Below are positions 18,547-27,431 of a stretch of 64,000 bases of DNA, piece by piece. The notes beneath the pieces were generated by a model that saw only the letters and a program-made list of their open reading frames with translations, was not told where the DNA came from and searched no databases. Made by a program: the position numbers and the translations under genes. The DNA is taken from IMG/VR virus record IMGVR_UViG_3300017788_002882, positions 37,717 through 101,716 of that record; one strand, written 5' to 3'. This stretch comes from a virus. Numbering within the stretch: position 1 is the first letter of the stretch; each line of letters starts with the position of its first letter.

Positions 18547-19120
18547 TAAATTCACAATTTACAAATCTCACGACGAGAATTTTTCTAATATCAAAAACGA
18601 TTGCATCAAATATGTGAAATTAAATGATTCATTAGTTATTCACCCAACTCCACAAAATAAAAACAATTCAATTTGGGTAGAAATAAAATCTGAATGTTTT
18701 TTAACCATTAACAACTTAATCAAAAGTCATGTGGAAAAAATTTCTGGTGAAAAATTTAAAAATTACGCTGAACATTTTTGGATATATACCCAAACTAAAG
18801 GGTTTAATTTAGAATGGATGCATCAACATCTATTAGTTCATCCACCTGGAGTATCATTTATTAAAACAGATTATACTTTCACATACTATTTTCAAACCCC
18901 AACTGATATAAGTGGAGATGAGGGTCACATAGTATTTGAAACTGAGGATGGTGTAAGACATAAGTTTTTACCTGAAGAGGGAGATTTTTTTATTTTTCCA
19001 GCAGACATACGACATACTGCAATACCGACTCCTAACTCTGAGATAGATAGAATCGTTTACGCAGGAAACCTATGTTTAAACATTGAAAATCAACGAGAAA
19101 TTGGGACAACTTTAATTTAA
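18521..19120 (+). CDS. 2OG-Fe(II) oxygenase-like protein, copy 1 of SET-linked pair
   Basis: 199 residues with a jelly-roll oxygenase pattern like PF13759. The first metal ligands are probably His101/His103 in WMHQH, followed by a strand TDYTFTYYFQTP. GHIVFETEDG leads to PEEGDFFIFPADIRHTAIPT with the distal His165, and DRIVYAGN with Arg177 for 2-oxoglutarate. The HxH in place of HxD is usual in that family as I know it. Expected reaction: hydroxylation of a protein or small molecule with 2OG, O2 and Fe(II). Start overlaps the preceding SET gene. The C-terminus is TTLI. Paralogue of 19620-20174. Confidence 0.8.
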   Translation: MVQLIKLSDKFTIYKSHDENFSNIKNDCIKYVKLNDSLVIHPTPQNKNNSIWVEIKSECFLTINNLIKSHVEKISGEKFKNYAEHFWIYTQTKGFNLEWMHQHLLVHPPGVSFIKTDYTFTYYFQTPTDISGDEGHIVFETEDGVRHKFLPEEGDFFIFPADIRHTAIPTPNSEIDRIVYAGNLCLNIENQREIGTTLI

Positions 19121-19128
19121 TAAAAATC

Positions 19129-19602
19129 ATGACACCATTTGAATATATAAAAAACTATGTAGTGAGTGCACTAAAGCCAAGTCGTATTCACGGAGTTGGA
19201 TTTTTTGCAATCAGAGATATTGAAATTGGTGAATCAATATTTAATCCTTGGTTTGGTGAAAGTGGGATATATTCTATCGACCACGATGAATTATTTCAAT
19301 TACCAACGGAATTACAAAAAACAATGTTAGAAACTTTTGACAATAAAATATTCTATATTAACAAAGAAAACCAAGAACAATACATAGAAAAAGAGTATGG
19401 TAAAATTTTCTTCCCATTAGAAAAAGGGTTTCATTGGATTTATATTTGGCCGAAAACTTTTATTAATAGTGGATTAAATAACGCGAATGTCGATACAATT
19501 AATCATGTTAATCCAATTGCATTAAGAAAGATATACAGTGGCGAAGAACTATTAGCGAACTACGGCTCAGAATTTAAGACTACTCCGAAAAACTTTATAT
19601 AG
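19129..19602 (+). CDS. SET-domain protein (putative lysine methyltransferase), copy 2
   Basis: 157 residues, alignable by eye to 18091-18546 over its full length: ALKPSRIHGVGFFAIRDIEI at the N-terminus, FHWIYIWPKTFINSGLNNAN in the middle and IYSGEELLANYG near the end. The Asn-Ser-Gly replacement of the canonical catalytic NHSC is shared with copy 1, so it was present before duplication. It lies eight bases after one oxygenase gene and 17 before another, giving the order SET, 2OG, SET, 2OG. Substrate unknown. Confidence 0.8.
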   Translation: MTPFEYIKNYVVSALKPSRIHGVGFFAIRDIEIGESIFNPWFGESGIYSIDHDELFQLPTELQKTMLETFDNKIFYINKENQEQYIEKEYGKIFFPLEKGFHWIYIWPKTFINSGLNNANVDTINHVNPIALRKIYSGEELLANYGSEFKTTPKNFI

Positions 19603-19619
19603 AAACCCCTATAAAAAAA

Positions 19620-20174
19620 ATGACACATAATGTAAAATACAATTGGGAGTTCAATAAAGAAGACATACTTCGAAAAGTCTATAAAAATAAATCCCTACTG
19701 AAACAACCAAATGGTAATACATCACAAAACACAGATGAATTAATGTTTTGTTGTAGAGAATTTGACTCCATCAAAAATTTTGTTGTTAATCAGTATTTTG
19801 AATTAAAAAAAACTCAACATGTAGATTATGCGGTCAGTATGTGGTCTTACATCCAAACAAAAGATTTGCCTCCATCGAATTATATATGGCACACACACTC
19901 AAAATTAGATGGAGGTAGAACCCAACTTAAAACTGATTACACATTTGTTTTCTATGTACAAATACCCCCAAATTTGGAGAATGGGGAAGGTGACTTATTG
20001 ATTAAAGATAAAAACAATCATATTCATAGGATTACACCAAAGGAGGGTGAAATCATTTTTTTCCCTGGATATTTATGGCATGTTCCAACACACACACCAA
20101 CATCTACTATTGATAGGGTTGTTATTGCGGGAAATATTTCTTCTGAATTTTTATTAAATACCGTTTTAATATAA
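19620..20174 (+). CDS. 2OG-Fe(II) oxygenase-like protein, copy 2 of SET-linked pair
   Basis: 184 residues, paralogous to 18521-19120. IWHTHSKLDGG carries the His91/His93 pair, LKTDYTFVFYVQIPPN follows, then GEGDLLIKDKN, PKEGEIIFFPGYLWHVPTHT with distal His154, and DRVVIAGN with Arg166. The full ligand set His, His, His, Arg is kept, arguing for an active enzyme. With the preceding SET gene it forms the second copy of a two-gene cassette. C-terminus TVLI. Confidence 0.82.
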   Translation: MTHNVKYNWEFNKEDILRKVYKNKSLLKQPNGNTSQNTDELMFCCREFDSIKNFVVNQYFELKKTQHVDYAVSMWSYIQTKDLPPSNYIWHTHSKLDGGRTQLKTDYTFVFYVQIPPNLENGEGDLLIKDKNNHIHRITPKEGEIIFFPGYLWHVPTHTPTSTIDRVVIAGNISSEFLLNTVLI

Positions 20175-20179
20175 TAAAT

Positions 20180-20656
20180 ATGATCACTTACATACCCAAC
20201 TTCCTAAGTAATTATGAATGTGAATATTATATTAATTTGTTCAAATCAAATGATATAGAGTTTATGGAATGGATTCAAAAAAAAAATAGACTTGGTGATA
20301 ATGATGTACTAAAATTTTATTACACAGATATAACAGATAATAAATTTGAGACCGACAAGTTTCCCAATTATATTTTCAAAAAGTTAAGAATACAAATGGT
20401 GAACGAATCAATAGACCAATGTAAAGCTCCACATACTCATGTGAATCCATGGTCGTTTGTCATTTTCCTGAATGAAAATTTCATTGGGGGAGAATTAGTT
20501 TTCGATAATATCGAATATGAACCAAAAACAGGAGATATGGTTTATTTTTCTGGAGAAGAGAGGCACAAACTTAACAATTGTGTCGGTGATAGATATACTC
20601 TCATTGGAGGGATGCAAAATAATCCTTTAAACGTGAAAACAGGAAAATTAATTTGA
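20180..20656 (+). CDS. 2OG-Fe(II) oxygenase, prolyl-hydroxylase-like, tandem copy 1
   Basis: 158 residues, a minimal double-stranded beta-helix. KAPHTHVNPWSFVIFLNENF holds His85 and His87 where classical enzymes have HxD, followed by GGELVFDNIEYEPKTGDMVY, then SGEERHKLNN with distal His129 and GDRYTLIGGM with Arg138. The GGxLxF and GDxVxFxGxxxHxV pattern is typical of phage-encoded prolyl-hydroxylase-like proteins. The whole gene is duplicated next door at 20664-21110. C-terminus GKLI. Substrate unknown; protein proline or a glycan or lipid are options. Confidence 0.82.
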   Translation: MITYIPNFLSNYECEYYINLFKSNDIEFMEWIQKKNRLGDNDVLKFYYTDITDNKFETDKFPNYIFKKLRIQMVNESIDQCKAPHTHVNPWSFVIFLNENFIGGELVFDNIEYEPKTGDMVYFSGEERHKLNNCVGDRYTLIGGMQNNPLNVKTGKLI

Positions 20657-20663
20657 ATGTGGA

Positions 20664-21110
20664 ATGATTGTTTATTATGAAAATTTTTTGAATTCATCAG
20701 AATGTGAGTACTTTACGAATTTATATAAAATAGAAAACGACCAGTATTGCGATGATGATATTTACAAATTTTATTTTATTAATTTAATAGGAAGAGAATT
20801 AATTACCGATAGGTTTTCAACCTTTATATTCAAGAAGTTTAGAGTTCAAATGCTCAACGAATCAATAAATCAGTCTACTATCCCACATCGGCACGTAAAT
20901 CCTTGGTCTTTCATTATTTTTCTTAACGATAATTTTACAGGAGGTGAAGTAATTTTTGACAAAATAAGCTATACCCCCAAAACAGGAGATATGATTTATT
21001 TTTCAGGTGAAGAAAACCACAAAGTCAATAATTGTATTGGAAATAGATATACCTTAGTTGGATTTATGCACAATAACCCAATGAATGTAAAAAAAAACAC
21101 TCTTATATGA
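20664..21110 (+). CDS. 2OG-Fe(II) oxygenase, prolyl-hydroxylase-like, tandem copy 2
   Basis: 148 residues and a clear tandem duplicate of 20180-20656: PHRHVNPWSFIIFLNDNF with His75/His77, GGEVIFDKISYTPKTGDMIY, SGEENHKVNN with His119 and GNRYTLVGFM with Arg128. It lacks about ten residues between the first helices compared with copy 1. Both keep HxH and the VNPWSF motif, so this feature predates the duplication. Overlaps the following SGNH gene by ATGA. C-terminus NTLI. Confidence 0.82.
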   Translation: MIVYYENFLNSSECEYFTNLYKIENDQYCDDDIYKFYFINLIGRELITDRFSTFIFKKFRVQMLNESINQSTIPHRHVNPWSFIIFLNDNFTGGEVIFDKISYTPKTGDMIYFSGEENHKVNNCIGNRYTLVGFMHNNPMNVKKNTLI

Positions 21111-21931
21111 AAAAAAAACTTCTATTAACAATGGGATGTTCCTTCACAGAGGGAGTAGGATGTTATGACCCTGAAGTTGTCTCATACAAAGTTGGTGATA
21201 AAACAAAGTATAAAAAAACAGAAGAAGTTTATTACATTAGTAAAGAAAGATTTCACAAATATTCTTGGCCATCACATCTTCAAAAACAACTCAATTATGA
21301 TACTCTAATCAATTTAGGGTTTGGTGGGTCATCCACCTCAGGTAATGTAAAAGTTTGGTTCGAAAAATACTATAATAAAAATTTTTCTGACGAGTTTGAC
21401 GTTTTGGTTCTTTGGTTATTACCATCTCCAACTAGATTTTCATTCTACAGAGATTCCACACTGATGAATATAAACCCACTGATGGAAAAAAACATTTACA
21501 ATGTTCATAGTTACGAAATCGGAAAAGAATATTTAAAATTCATAAATGATTTAGATATGGACCCAATTCTTGAACAAATTTTTTATGTCAAAATTATGGA
21601 AGAACATTGTATTTCTAAGAAATACAAATTTCTGTATACTCCAATTGATTACCGTCAAAATACTTTTTTTGAAAAATTTCACAATATAAATAATATGATG
21701 AAATTTAATCAATCTATTTTCCCTAACTTCGAAGAAAACTCAAATATGAAATCACTTGTTTGTAGTCATCCAAATGAACTTGGTTATCAATATATCTCTA
21801 ATAATTTATATAATTGGATTAAAACAAATAATCCCGAAATTATTTCAGATAAAAAACCAAACAAATTTGAATCCAAATGGGATGGTTATCCAATTTTTAA
21901 CCATTCACGTGAAGTCAAAATACCTATCTAA
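21107..21931 (+). CDS. SGNH/GDSL-type hydrolase-like protein
   Basis: 274 residues. Block I is LLTMGCSFTEGVG with candidate nucleophile Ser12; LGFGGSSTSGNV supplies the block II/III Gly and possible oxyanion residues; VCSHPNELGYQYIS near the C-terminus matches block V, with the catalytic His but Cys-Ser in place of the usual Asp-x-x. The family includes sugar and glycan O-acetylesterases or acetyltransferases. It is one of eight SGNH-type genes in this window and is more diverged from the 25-28 kb trio. No signal peptide, so it probably acts in the cytoplasm or on virion glycans. Confidence 0.78.
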   Translation: MKKKLLLTMGCSFTEGVGCYDPEVVSYKVGDKTKYKKTEEVYYISKERFHKYSWPSHLQKQLNYDTLINLGFGGSSTSGNVKVWFEKYYNKNFSDEFDVLVLWLLPSPTRFSFYRDSTLMNINPLMEKNIYNVHSYEIGKEYLKFINDLDMDPILEQIFYVKIMEEHCISKKYKFLYTPIDYRQNTFFEKFHNINNMMKFNQSIFPNFEENSNMKSLVCSHPNELGYQYISNNLYNWIKTNNPEIISDKKPNKFESKWDGYPIFNHSREVKIPI

Positions 21932-21967
21932 TAATGATAAAAAAAAAATTTTTGTTATTATATATCT

Positions 21968-23017
21968 ATGAACTCAGAGGTAGACTTAAAAAAATATTTT
22001 TGTACAGTACCATTCAAAAACTTGGAGATTCACACTAATGTCTGTTTTGCATGCTGTCCATCTTGGTTGCCAAACAAAATAGAAACCTCAGAAATTCCTT
22101 TGAAGGAAGTTTGGAATAGTACTCCAATGACTGACATTCGGGAATCAATAATTGATGGATCCTTCAAATACTGTGATAAAGAATTATGTCCTTATTTGAG
22201 TAAACTTATCAACTTTGGTGAAACATCTGGCCCCGTCCAATTGAAAACTGAATCTACACCTAAATCTCCATTTTTGAATGAAGGACCAAAAGTCTTGGTA
22301 ATGAATTTCGATAGGACTTGTAATTATAAATGTCCATCTTGTAGAGTAGATTTGATTGTAGAGGATAAAAAAGGAATACAACGAGTAGAAAAAACAATAG
22401 AGGAAATAGATTCCTTTTACTCCAAGGACGTTAAGACATTATATATAACAGGTTCAGGGGACCCATTTATATCCGTAGGTTTCAGAAACTACTTGCGTAA
22501 TTTTGACCCCAAGAAATATCCTAAACTGAAGTCGATTCATTTTCATACTAATGCATCGATGTGGAATAAAGAAATGTGGGATAGTATGCCAAATGTTCAC
22601 AAATACGTCAAAAGTTGTGAGATAAGTATAGATGCTGGGACAAAAGATACTTACGAAAACAAAACAAGATTAGGAGGAAAGTGGGATAATCTCATAGAAA
22701 ATTTAAATTTCATAAATACAATTCCGAGTTTGAAATATGTCAAAACATCATTTGTAGTACAAGATTCGAACTACAGGGAGATGGAATTATTCTACAATAT
22801 AATGTACTCAATTTTCGGAAAAAAAGTTGGGGTGTTCTTTGGAAAAATAACTAACTGGGGAACATTCGGTGAAGATGAATTTAAATCGAAACAAGTATGG
22901 GATAATTCGCATCCCGAACATGAATTATTCAAAGAAGAATTCAATAAAATTAGTAAGAACAAATATATGTTCCATAACTTACACGAATTTACAGATAAAA
23001 CCAAAACTTTGATATAA
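21968..23017 (+). CDS. Radical SAM enzyme with extra N-terminal cysteines
   Basis: 349 residues. The radical SAM cluster motif is CNYKCPSC (CxxxCxxC, Cys118, 122, 125) after MNFDRT, followed by LYITGSGDPF (the GGE-like loop, here GSGD) and CEISIDAGTKDTYENKTRLG, a typical radical SAM beta-strand/loop. An N-terminal stretch with CFACCPSW and a Cys pair near residue 73 could bind a second cluster. Likely cleaves SAM to modify a protein or sugar. Cysteine-rich N-terminal regions of this sort are also seen in the two twitch-type enzymes at 51-56 kb. Substrate unknown. C-terminus KTLI. Confidence 0.85.
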   Translation: MNSEVDLKKYFCTVPFKNLEIHTNVCFACCPSWLPNKIETSEIPLKEVWNSTPMTDIRESIIDGSFKYCDKELCPYLSKLINFGETSGPVQLKTESTPKSPFLNEGPKVLVMNFDRTCNYKCPSCRVDLIVEDKKGIQRVEKTIEEIDSFYSKDVKTLYITGSGDPFISVGFRNYLRNFDPKKYPKLKSIHFHTNASMWNKEMWDSMPNVHKYVKSCEISIDAGTKDTYENKTRLGGKWDNLIENLNFINTIPSLKYVKTSFVVQDSNYREMELFYNIMYSIFGKKVGVFFGKITNWGTFGEDEFKSKQVWDNSHPEHELFKEEFNKISKNKYMFHNLHEFTDKTKTLI

Positions 23018-23577
23018 TGAAAATATTGGTATTATCTCATACTAGAAGTGGTTCTACTACCTTATGTAAATGGATTTCGAGGGAGATGAAGATTGAGTTG
23101 GATGAAACTCCATATAATAAAAAAACTTTCTATTCAGTTTTTGATAAGAAAGATATAGTTAGAAAAATAGTCATTGAGGAATTCGCACCTCCGAACCATG
23201 TAATTCTTAAATTTGATAAAGTAATTTGTTTGACCCGTGATGATAGTGTTGAAACTGCGATAAGTTTCATCATGGCAAAAAAAACTGATAAATGGCATGT
23301 CGAATATGATATTACTAATGATTGGATTATTGAAAATAAAAATGAAATAATACGGAGGAAAAATTGGTATGATAGTATGAAATCAGTCCTAAAAAAATAT
23401 GATGTACTACAATTAAAATATGAAAACATTTATATCAATAAAACAGAATTGAAATTATTAACTGACTACCTGAATATTACAAGCCCCCAACATTTACATT
23501 TACTTGATTACACTAAAAAATATAGAAAAGATAGATTCCAATTGATTCATGATTTTGAAAGAAAAGATATTATTTAG
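23017..23577 (+). CDS. Sulfotransferase-like protein
   Basis: 186 residues. The start, MKILVLSHTRSGSTTLCKW, matches the 5'-phosphosulfate loop of PAPS-dependent sulfotransferases (RSGSTxL). ILKFDKVICLTRDDSVETAI (near 63-85) corresponds to the 3'-phosphate-binding region (xxxxRDPxxxxxS in the family), and DVLQLKYENIYINKTEL resembles the later YExL segment. It would transfer sulfate from PAPS to a sugar hydroxyl. It overlaps the upstream radical SAM stop and the downstream oxygenase start, so these three are coupled. Shorter than many family members. Ends KDII. Confidence 0.75.
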   Translation: MKILVLSHTRSGSTTLCKWISREMKIELDETPYNKKTFYSVFDKKDIVRKIVIEEFAPPNHVILKFDKVICLTRDDSVETAISFIMAKKTDKWHVEYDITNDWIIENKNEIIRRKNWYDSMKSVLKKYDVLQLKYENIYINKTELKLLTDYLNITSPQHLHLLDYTKKYRKDRFQLIHDFERKDII

Positions 23578-24046
23578 TGCGAAGGAATGCCAATCCATAA
23601 TTTGGGACGAAACCAAAAATATAAATAATCATTCCTATGTAAGTGATAGAAGATACAACTCACAGCCAATAAAGTATGATGAAAATACTAAATGGATATT
23701 CGAAAAACTTTCCGAGTTTTTCCAAGAAGAAACTAAGTTGAAAATCACTGCGATCAAAAATAAAATCCACTTTCATAAATTCGTTGCAGGAGATTGGTTT
23801 GGAAAACATAATGACGCAATTGACAACAGAGTTTATGCGGTTGGGGTTCTATTGAATGAAAATTTTGAGGGGGGTGACTTCAAGTTGTATAACCCCAACG
23901 AATATACATTGAATAAAACCGTTGGCAACGCTTACATATTTGAAGTAAATATAGACCATGAAATCACACCAATTTTAAGTGGAGAAAGATATTCTTTGTT
24001 ATGGTTTTTACAGAAAGATAATTTGATTACAAAAACAATAATTTAA
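23549..24046 (+). CDS. 2OG-Fe(II) oxygenase (canonical HxD)
   Basis: 165 residues. AGDWFGKHNDAIDNRVYAVG holds the classical His87-x-Asp89, followed by LLNENFEGGDFKLYNPN; NIDHEITPI supplies distal His137 and SGERYSLLWFL Arg147. This is the prolyl-4-hydroxylase type core. Unlike the pairs at 18.5-21.1 kb it keeps HxD. The gene starts inside the sulfotransferase gene (29-base overlap), and the next gene begins directly after its stop. C-terminus KTII. Confidence 0.87.
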   Translation: MILKEKILFSAKECQSIIWDETKNINNHSYVSDRRYNSQPIKYDENTKWIFEKLSEFFQEETKLKITAIKNKIHFHKFVAGDWFGKHNDAIDNRVYAVGVLLNENFEGGDFKLYNPNEYTLNKTVGNAYIFEVNIDHEITPILSGERYSLLWFLQKDNLITKTII

Positions 24047-25213
24047 ATGGAAATAGATTTTTGGTTTACAGATATATTCAAAGGGTCAGGTATTCAAGAA
24101 ATGCTCGAAAAAATAGACAGAAATATTTCATTCAAAAATGTTGATACAGACGTAATTGATTCAAATAAATTGAACCTATTAGTTTTTGTTTGGGAAACAA
24201 GTCCAAAACTTCCATACACAACATACACTACTTCGGATGAATTTATAGATTTACTCAAAAAACTTCAGGATAAAAAGTTTTACTTTATGGCAGATTTTTC
24301 AAGAGAAGCCCACAACAGAGTAGATGAACTTAGTTTATCTTTTTTGAATAAATTGAAATCCAACGGAATAGACATCAACCGATTGGTTCTTGTTAAAAAT
24401 GACTCCTTGAAAATCGGTTTACACAAAATGAAATATGAGAATTTCACATTAAATACATTTTTCTTTCCCCACTTTTTCTTATCAACATATAACCATCTCA
24501 AACAATATATTAACCCCGAAAACGAAAGAACAAAAATAGAACCAGATAAAAAATTTCTGTGTTTAAATCGGAGGGTATTTTATCACAAGTATCAAATTAT
24601 TGAAGAGTTGTTCAAAAGAGGTTTATTGGATGAAACACGGCTAACTTGGGTAGACAATTATACCCCTCTCAAAATGATCGATTTAGATTTGGCACATAAA
24701 CTAAAATTAAATGGTCTCGAGTTCAAATCCATACAATTAGAAGGCGATGTTATGTACGGTAGTAGACTATCATATCACGACGAATTCTTATTTACAATTA
24801 ATCCAGATTGGTATTATAATAGTAAAGTAGATATAATTACTGAAACCATGTTATATGACGAGGCGATACATATCACCGAGAAAACTTACAAATCAATTTA
24901 TTTAGGATTACCGTTTGTTGTATCCGCAACCAAAGGACATCTAAAACACCTACGAGACATGGGGTTCAAAACGTTCAATTCAATCATAAATGAGGATTAT
25001 GATGAAATGAATGGTAAAAATAAAGTGAAACACGTTATAGATGCTGCTATAGAATTATCGAACGTATATGATAATCCTGAAGTGATAGAAATTTGTAAGT
25101 TCAACAGAGAACTCTATTTCGATTCTGAATTTCGGAAGAAAATTTGTAAAAAATTTTTTTTGGATAAATTACATGAAATCAAAGATAAATCACACCCTAA
25201 CTCATTAATCTAA
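24047..25213 (+). CDS. Unassigned protein, member of a six-gene [IL][ST]EK family
   Basis: 388 residues. The middle has FLCLNRRVFYHKYQIIEELF and the C-terminal part HITEKTYKSIYLGLPFVVSA then GHLKHLRDMGFKTFNSII and EDYDEM. The same order (Asn-x-x-x-x-His/Lys block, TE block, [IL][ST]EK-[ST]-[FYW]-[KR], PF/PI, a LKxLxxxGFxTF segment and a [DE]xSYD or equivalent) occurs in five other genes here. The ITEK.y..i..g.P. pattern recalls the nucleotide-binding C-terminal half of GT-B enzymes such as GT10 fucosyltransferases, so a glycosyltransferase is a reasonable but unproven guess. No signal peptide. C-terminus NSLI. Confidence 0.65.
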   Translation: MEIDFWFTDIFKGSGIQEMLEKIDRNISFKNVDTDVIDSNKLNLLVFVWETSPKLPYTTYTTSDEFIDLLKKLQDKKFYFMADFSREAHNRVDELSLSFLNKLKSNGIDINRLVLVKNDSLKIGLHKMKYENFTLNTFFFPHFFLSTYNHLKQYINPENERTKIEPDKKFLCLNRRVFYHKYQIIEELFKRGLLDETRLTWVDNYTPLKMIDLDLAHKLKLNGLEFKSIQLEGDVMYGSRLSYHDEFLFTINPDWYYNSKVDIITETMLYDEAIHITEKTYKSIYLGLPFVVSATKGHLKHLRDMGFKTFNSIINEDYDEMNGKNKVKHVIDAAIELSNVYDNPEVIEICKFNRELYFDSEFRKKICKKFFLDKLHEIKDKSHPNSLI

Positions 25214-25217
25214 ATTT

Positions 25218-26030
25218 ATGGAATCATTAAAATACTGGTCTCCCAATGATTTTGAAATTTCATCATTAAGATATAAACTTAATGGTCAAAAAAGAGTTAA
25301 AGAGTTCAGAACTCCAACAAGCACTGAAACTAAATCCTGTACCTATACCTATAATGATTTAGGATATAGAGGAGACTCAATGCATAAAAATGGCTTTCGT
25401 ATTATGTCAATTGGATGTTCATTGACTGAAGGAGTTGGTATTAATGATGATGAAACATGGCCTAATCAATTTACGAAAATGGTTACTAATGGTGTGGATT
25501 TAAACTTTGGTTGTGGAGGAAGGAGTAATGATTATATTAGTAGGTGTTTATTAAGTTATTATGATTTAATTAAACCCGATTTAGTTTTAATCATGTACAC
25601 TTCTTTGGAAAGACGGGAAGTGTGGACTAAAAGTAATGGTGTGAAACCATTTATGCCCCCTTGTTGGGGCTATTTGCGAGACTCTGATGAAGGAAGAAAC
25701 ACCTGTAATAATTTGGTTGATTTACAAAACGATAATTCTGATTTCATAAATTGGTATAAAAATCATTTGTTAATAAAATTATTCTTGGAATCGAAAAAAT
25801 GTAATTGGATTTGGAATGGTTCGTTTGGAGTTCATAAAGAGTTCAAGGAATATAATAGATTTGACGGAGATTATATGAGTGATTCATTTATTGACTTAGC
25901 ATCTGATGAGTCCCATCCAGGCTCAAAACATAATAAAGAATACGTTATTAAATTATTCAATCATTTGAAACAAAACTTTCCGAATTATTTATCGAATGAT
26001 TACCATTCTATTAACCAAAAATTATTTTGA
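25218..26030 (+). CDS. SGNH/GDSL hydrolase-like protein, tandem copy 1
   Basis: 270 residues. After an N-terminal segment MESLKYWSPNDFEISSLRYK shared with the next two SGNH genes, block I is IMSIGCSLTEGVG (Ser68), block II/III is FGCGGRSNDYISRCL (Gly and Asn of the oxyanion hole), and block V is DESHPGSKHNKEY near residue 232 with the catalytic His. The strongly conserved INDDETWP, PDLVLIMYTS, WYKNHLLIKLFLESKKCNWI segments define a distinct subfamily. Likely a glycan O-acyl esterase or transferase. Ends QKLF. Confidence 0.82.
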   Translation: MESLKYWSPNDFEISSLRYKLNGQKRVKEFRTPTSTETKSCTYTYNDLGYRGDSMHKNGFRIMSIGCSLTEGVGINDDETWPNQFTKMVTNGVDLNFGCGGRSNDYISRCLLSYYDLIKPDLVLIMYTSLERREVWTKSNGVKPFMPPCWGYLRDSDEGRNTCNNLVDLQNDNSDFINWYKNHLLIKLFLESKKCNWIWNGSFGVHKEFKEYNRFDGDYMSDSFIDLASDESHPGSKHNKEYVIKLFNHLKQNFPNYLSNDYHSINQKLF

Positions 26031-26032
26031 AA

Positions 26033-26821
26033 ATGAAATCACTTCAATTTTGGAAACCTGAGACATTCGAAATTTCTTCATACAAATATCACCTTGACGG
26101 TAGGAAAAATAAATCCTTTAGTACATCAGGAAGTGATAATACAGGATTGTGTACATATACATATAATGAATTAGGATTTAGGGGAGATTCAATCAATAAA
26201 TCTGGATTCAAAGTAATGTCAATCGGGTGTTCATTAACCGAAGGAGTCGGTGTAAATGACGATGAAACTTGGCCTTACCAATTTACCCAACTCATACCCG
26301 ACAGTGTGAATCTAAATTTTGGGTGTGGTGGTAGGAGTAATGATTATATACTGAGATGCTTAGTCACCCACTATGATTTAATTAATCCTGATTTGGTATT
26401 AATAATGTATACCTCTCCTCAGAGAAGAGAAATATATACAGATAATGGTGGGATTGAACCATTTATCCCAACATTATCTTGGGGTTATATGGATGAAACT
26501 GAAAGAGGAAGAGAAATCCAAAACTGCTTAATAGAATTACAGAATGAAAATGAAGATTTTATCAATTGGTATAAAAATCACATAACCATAAAATTATTTT
26601 TGGAATCAAAAAATTGTAATTGGTTATGGAATGGATCATTCGGTATACCTAAAAAATATTCGGAATTTAATAGGTTTGATGGTGATTATATGAATGAACC
26701 ATTTTTGGATTTGAGTGTTGAAGGTTTACATCCAGGTCCACTTCATAATAAACTTTATGCGGAAAATTTGATGAATCACATGAAAATCAATTTTCCTGAT
26801 TATTTATCGAGTACTTCATGA
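26033..26821 (+). CDS. SGNH/GDSL hydrolase-like protein, tandem copy 2
   Basis: 262 residues from ATG 26033. A TTG at 26027 is also in frame, but starting at the ATG gives MKSLQFWKPETFEISSYKYH, aligned with the starts of both paralogues. Block I VMSIGCSLTEGVG, block II/III FGCGGRSNDYI, and block V EGLHPGPLHNKLY are all present. It closely resembles 25218-26030, including the WYKNH...LFLESKNCNWLWNG segment. It overlaps the FkbM gene by ATGA. Confidence 0.82.
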   Translation: MKSLQFWKPETFEISSYKYHLDGRKNKSFSTSGSDNTGLCTYTYNELGFRGDSINKSGFKVMSIGCSLTEGVGVNDDETWPYQFTQLIPDSVNLNFGCGGRSNDYILRCLVTHYDLINPDLVLIMYTSPQRREIYTDNGGIEPFIPTLSWGYMDETERGREIQNCLIELQNENEDFINWYKNHITIKLFLESKNCNWLWNGSFGIPKKYSEFNRFDGDYMNEPFLDLSVEGLHPGPLHNKLYAENLMNHMKINFPDYLSSTS

Positions 26822-27429
26822 AAAGAACAAAAATGGTGATTGGATTACACACTTCTATGGAATTCTTGGAAGAAACGAAAGATGATAAATCATTAACGGT
26901 TTTTGCATTTGAACCCAACAAAGATATAGTATCCAAAATTTATAACGAATTTGAAATCCCACCAAATTATGTGATAATCGACAAAGCAGTATCAAATATT
27001 GATGGTAAAGTACCTTTTTATATTTGTTCATTGGATTCATGTTCAAGTTTGATGAATTGGGGTAATGGCCCAAAGTTAGGTGAAATGAGAGAAGTTGAGG
27101 TTGAATGTATAAGAATGGACAATTTTATAATAGATAATGAAATTGAAAATATCGAATTTATAATAATTGATACACAAGGGAATGACCTTAACGTCCTGTA
27201 CGGTTTTGGAGAAAAATTTCAAATAGTAGAAAAAGGAACATGCGAGAGTCTTTCCGAAGAGACAAATTGGAAACTTTATGAAAATCAACCATCATTCTCA
27301 GACTTTGCAAAATTTTTCAAAAAAAACAATTACACAATATCATGGGATTGGAATTGGGGGGGAGCAATTCAATTCAACGAAATAAACATCGAATTTGAAA
27401 AATTAAAAAAACTAAATAAGTTAATATAA
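26818..27429 (+). CDS. FkbM-family methyltransferase-like protein
   Basis: 203 residues. VFAFEPNKDIVSKIYNEF, DKAVSNIDGKVPFYI, CIRMDNFI and IEFIIIDTQGNDLNVLYGFG follow the FkbM order (strand-2 acidic residue, xxAxSxxxGxxxF, and IDxxGxE-like IDTQGND). The expected glycine-rich motif I is poorly preserved (MVIGLHTSMEFLEET), so the N-terminus is short or diverged, and SAM binding should be treated as uncertain. It lies between two SGNH paralogues, interrupting the tandem array. C-terminus NKLI. Confidence 0.7.
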   Translation: MKRTKMVIGLHTSMEFLEETKDDKSLTVFAFEPNKDIVSKIYNEFEIPPNYVIIDKAVSNIDGKVPFYICSLDSCSSLMNWGNGPKLGEMREVEVECIRMDNFIIDNEIENIEFIIIDTQGNDLNVLYGFGEKFQIVEKGTCESLSEETNWKLYENQPSFSDFAKFFKKNNYTISWDWNWGGAIQFNEINIEFEKLKKLNKLI

Positions 27430-27431
27430 TT

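Noticed and set aside
26027-26032. TTG start of the second SGNH copy
   Set aside because: Paralogues start at the equivalent of ATG 26033.
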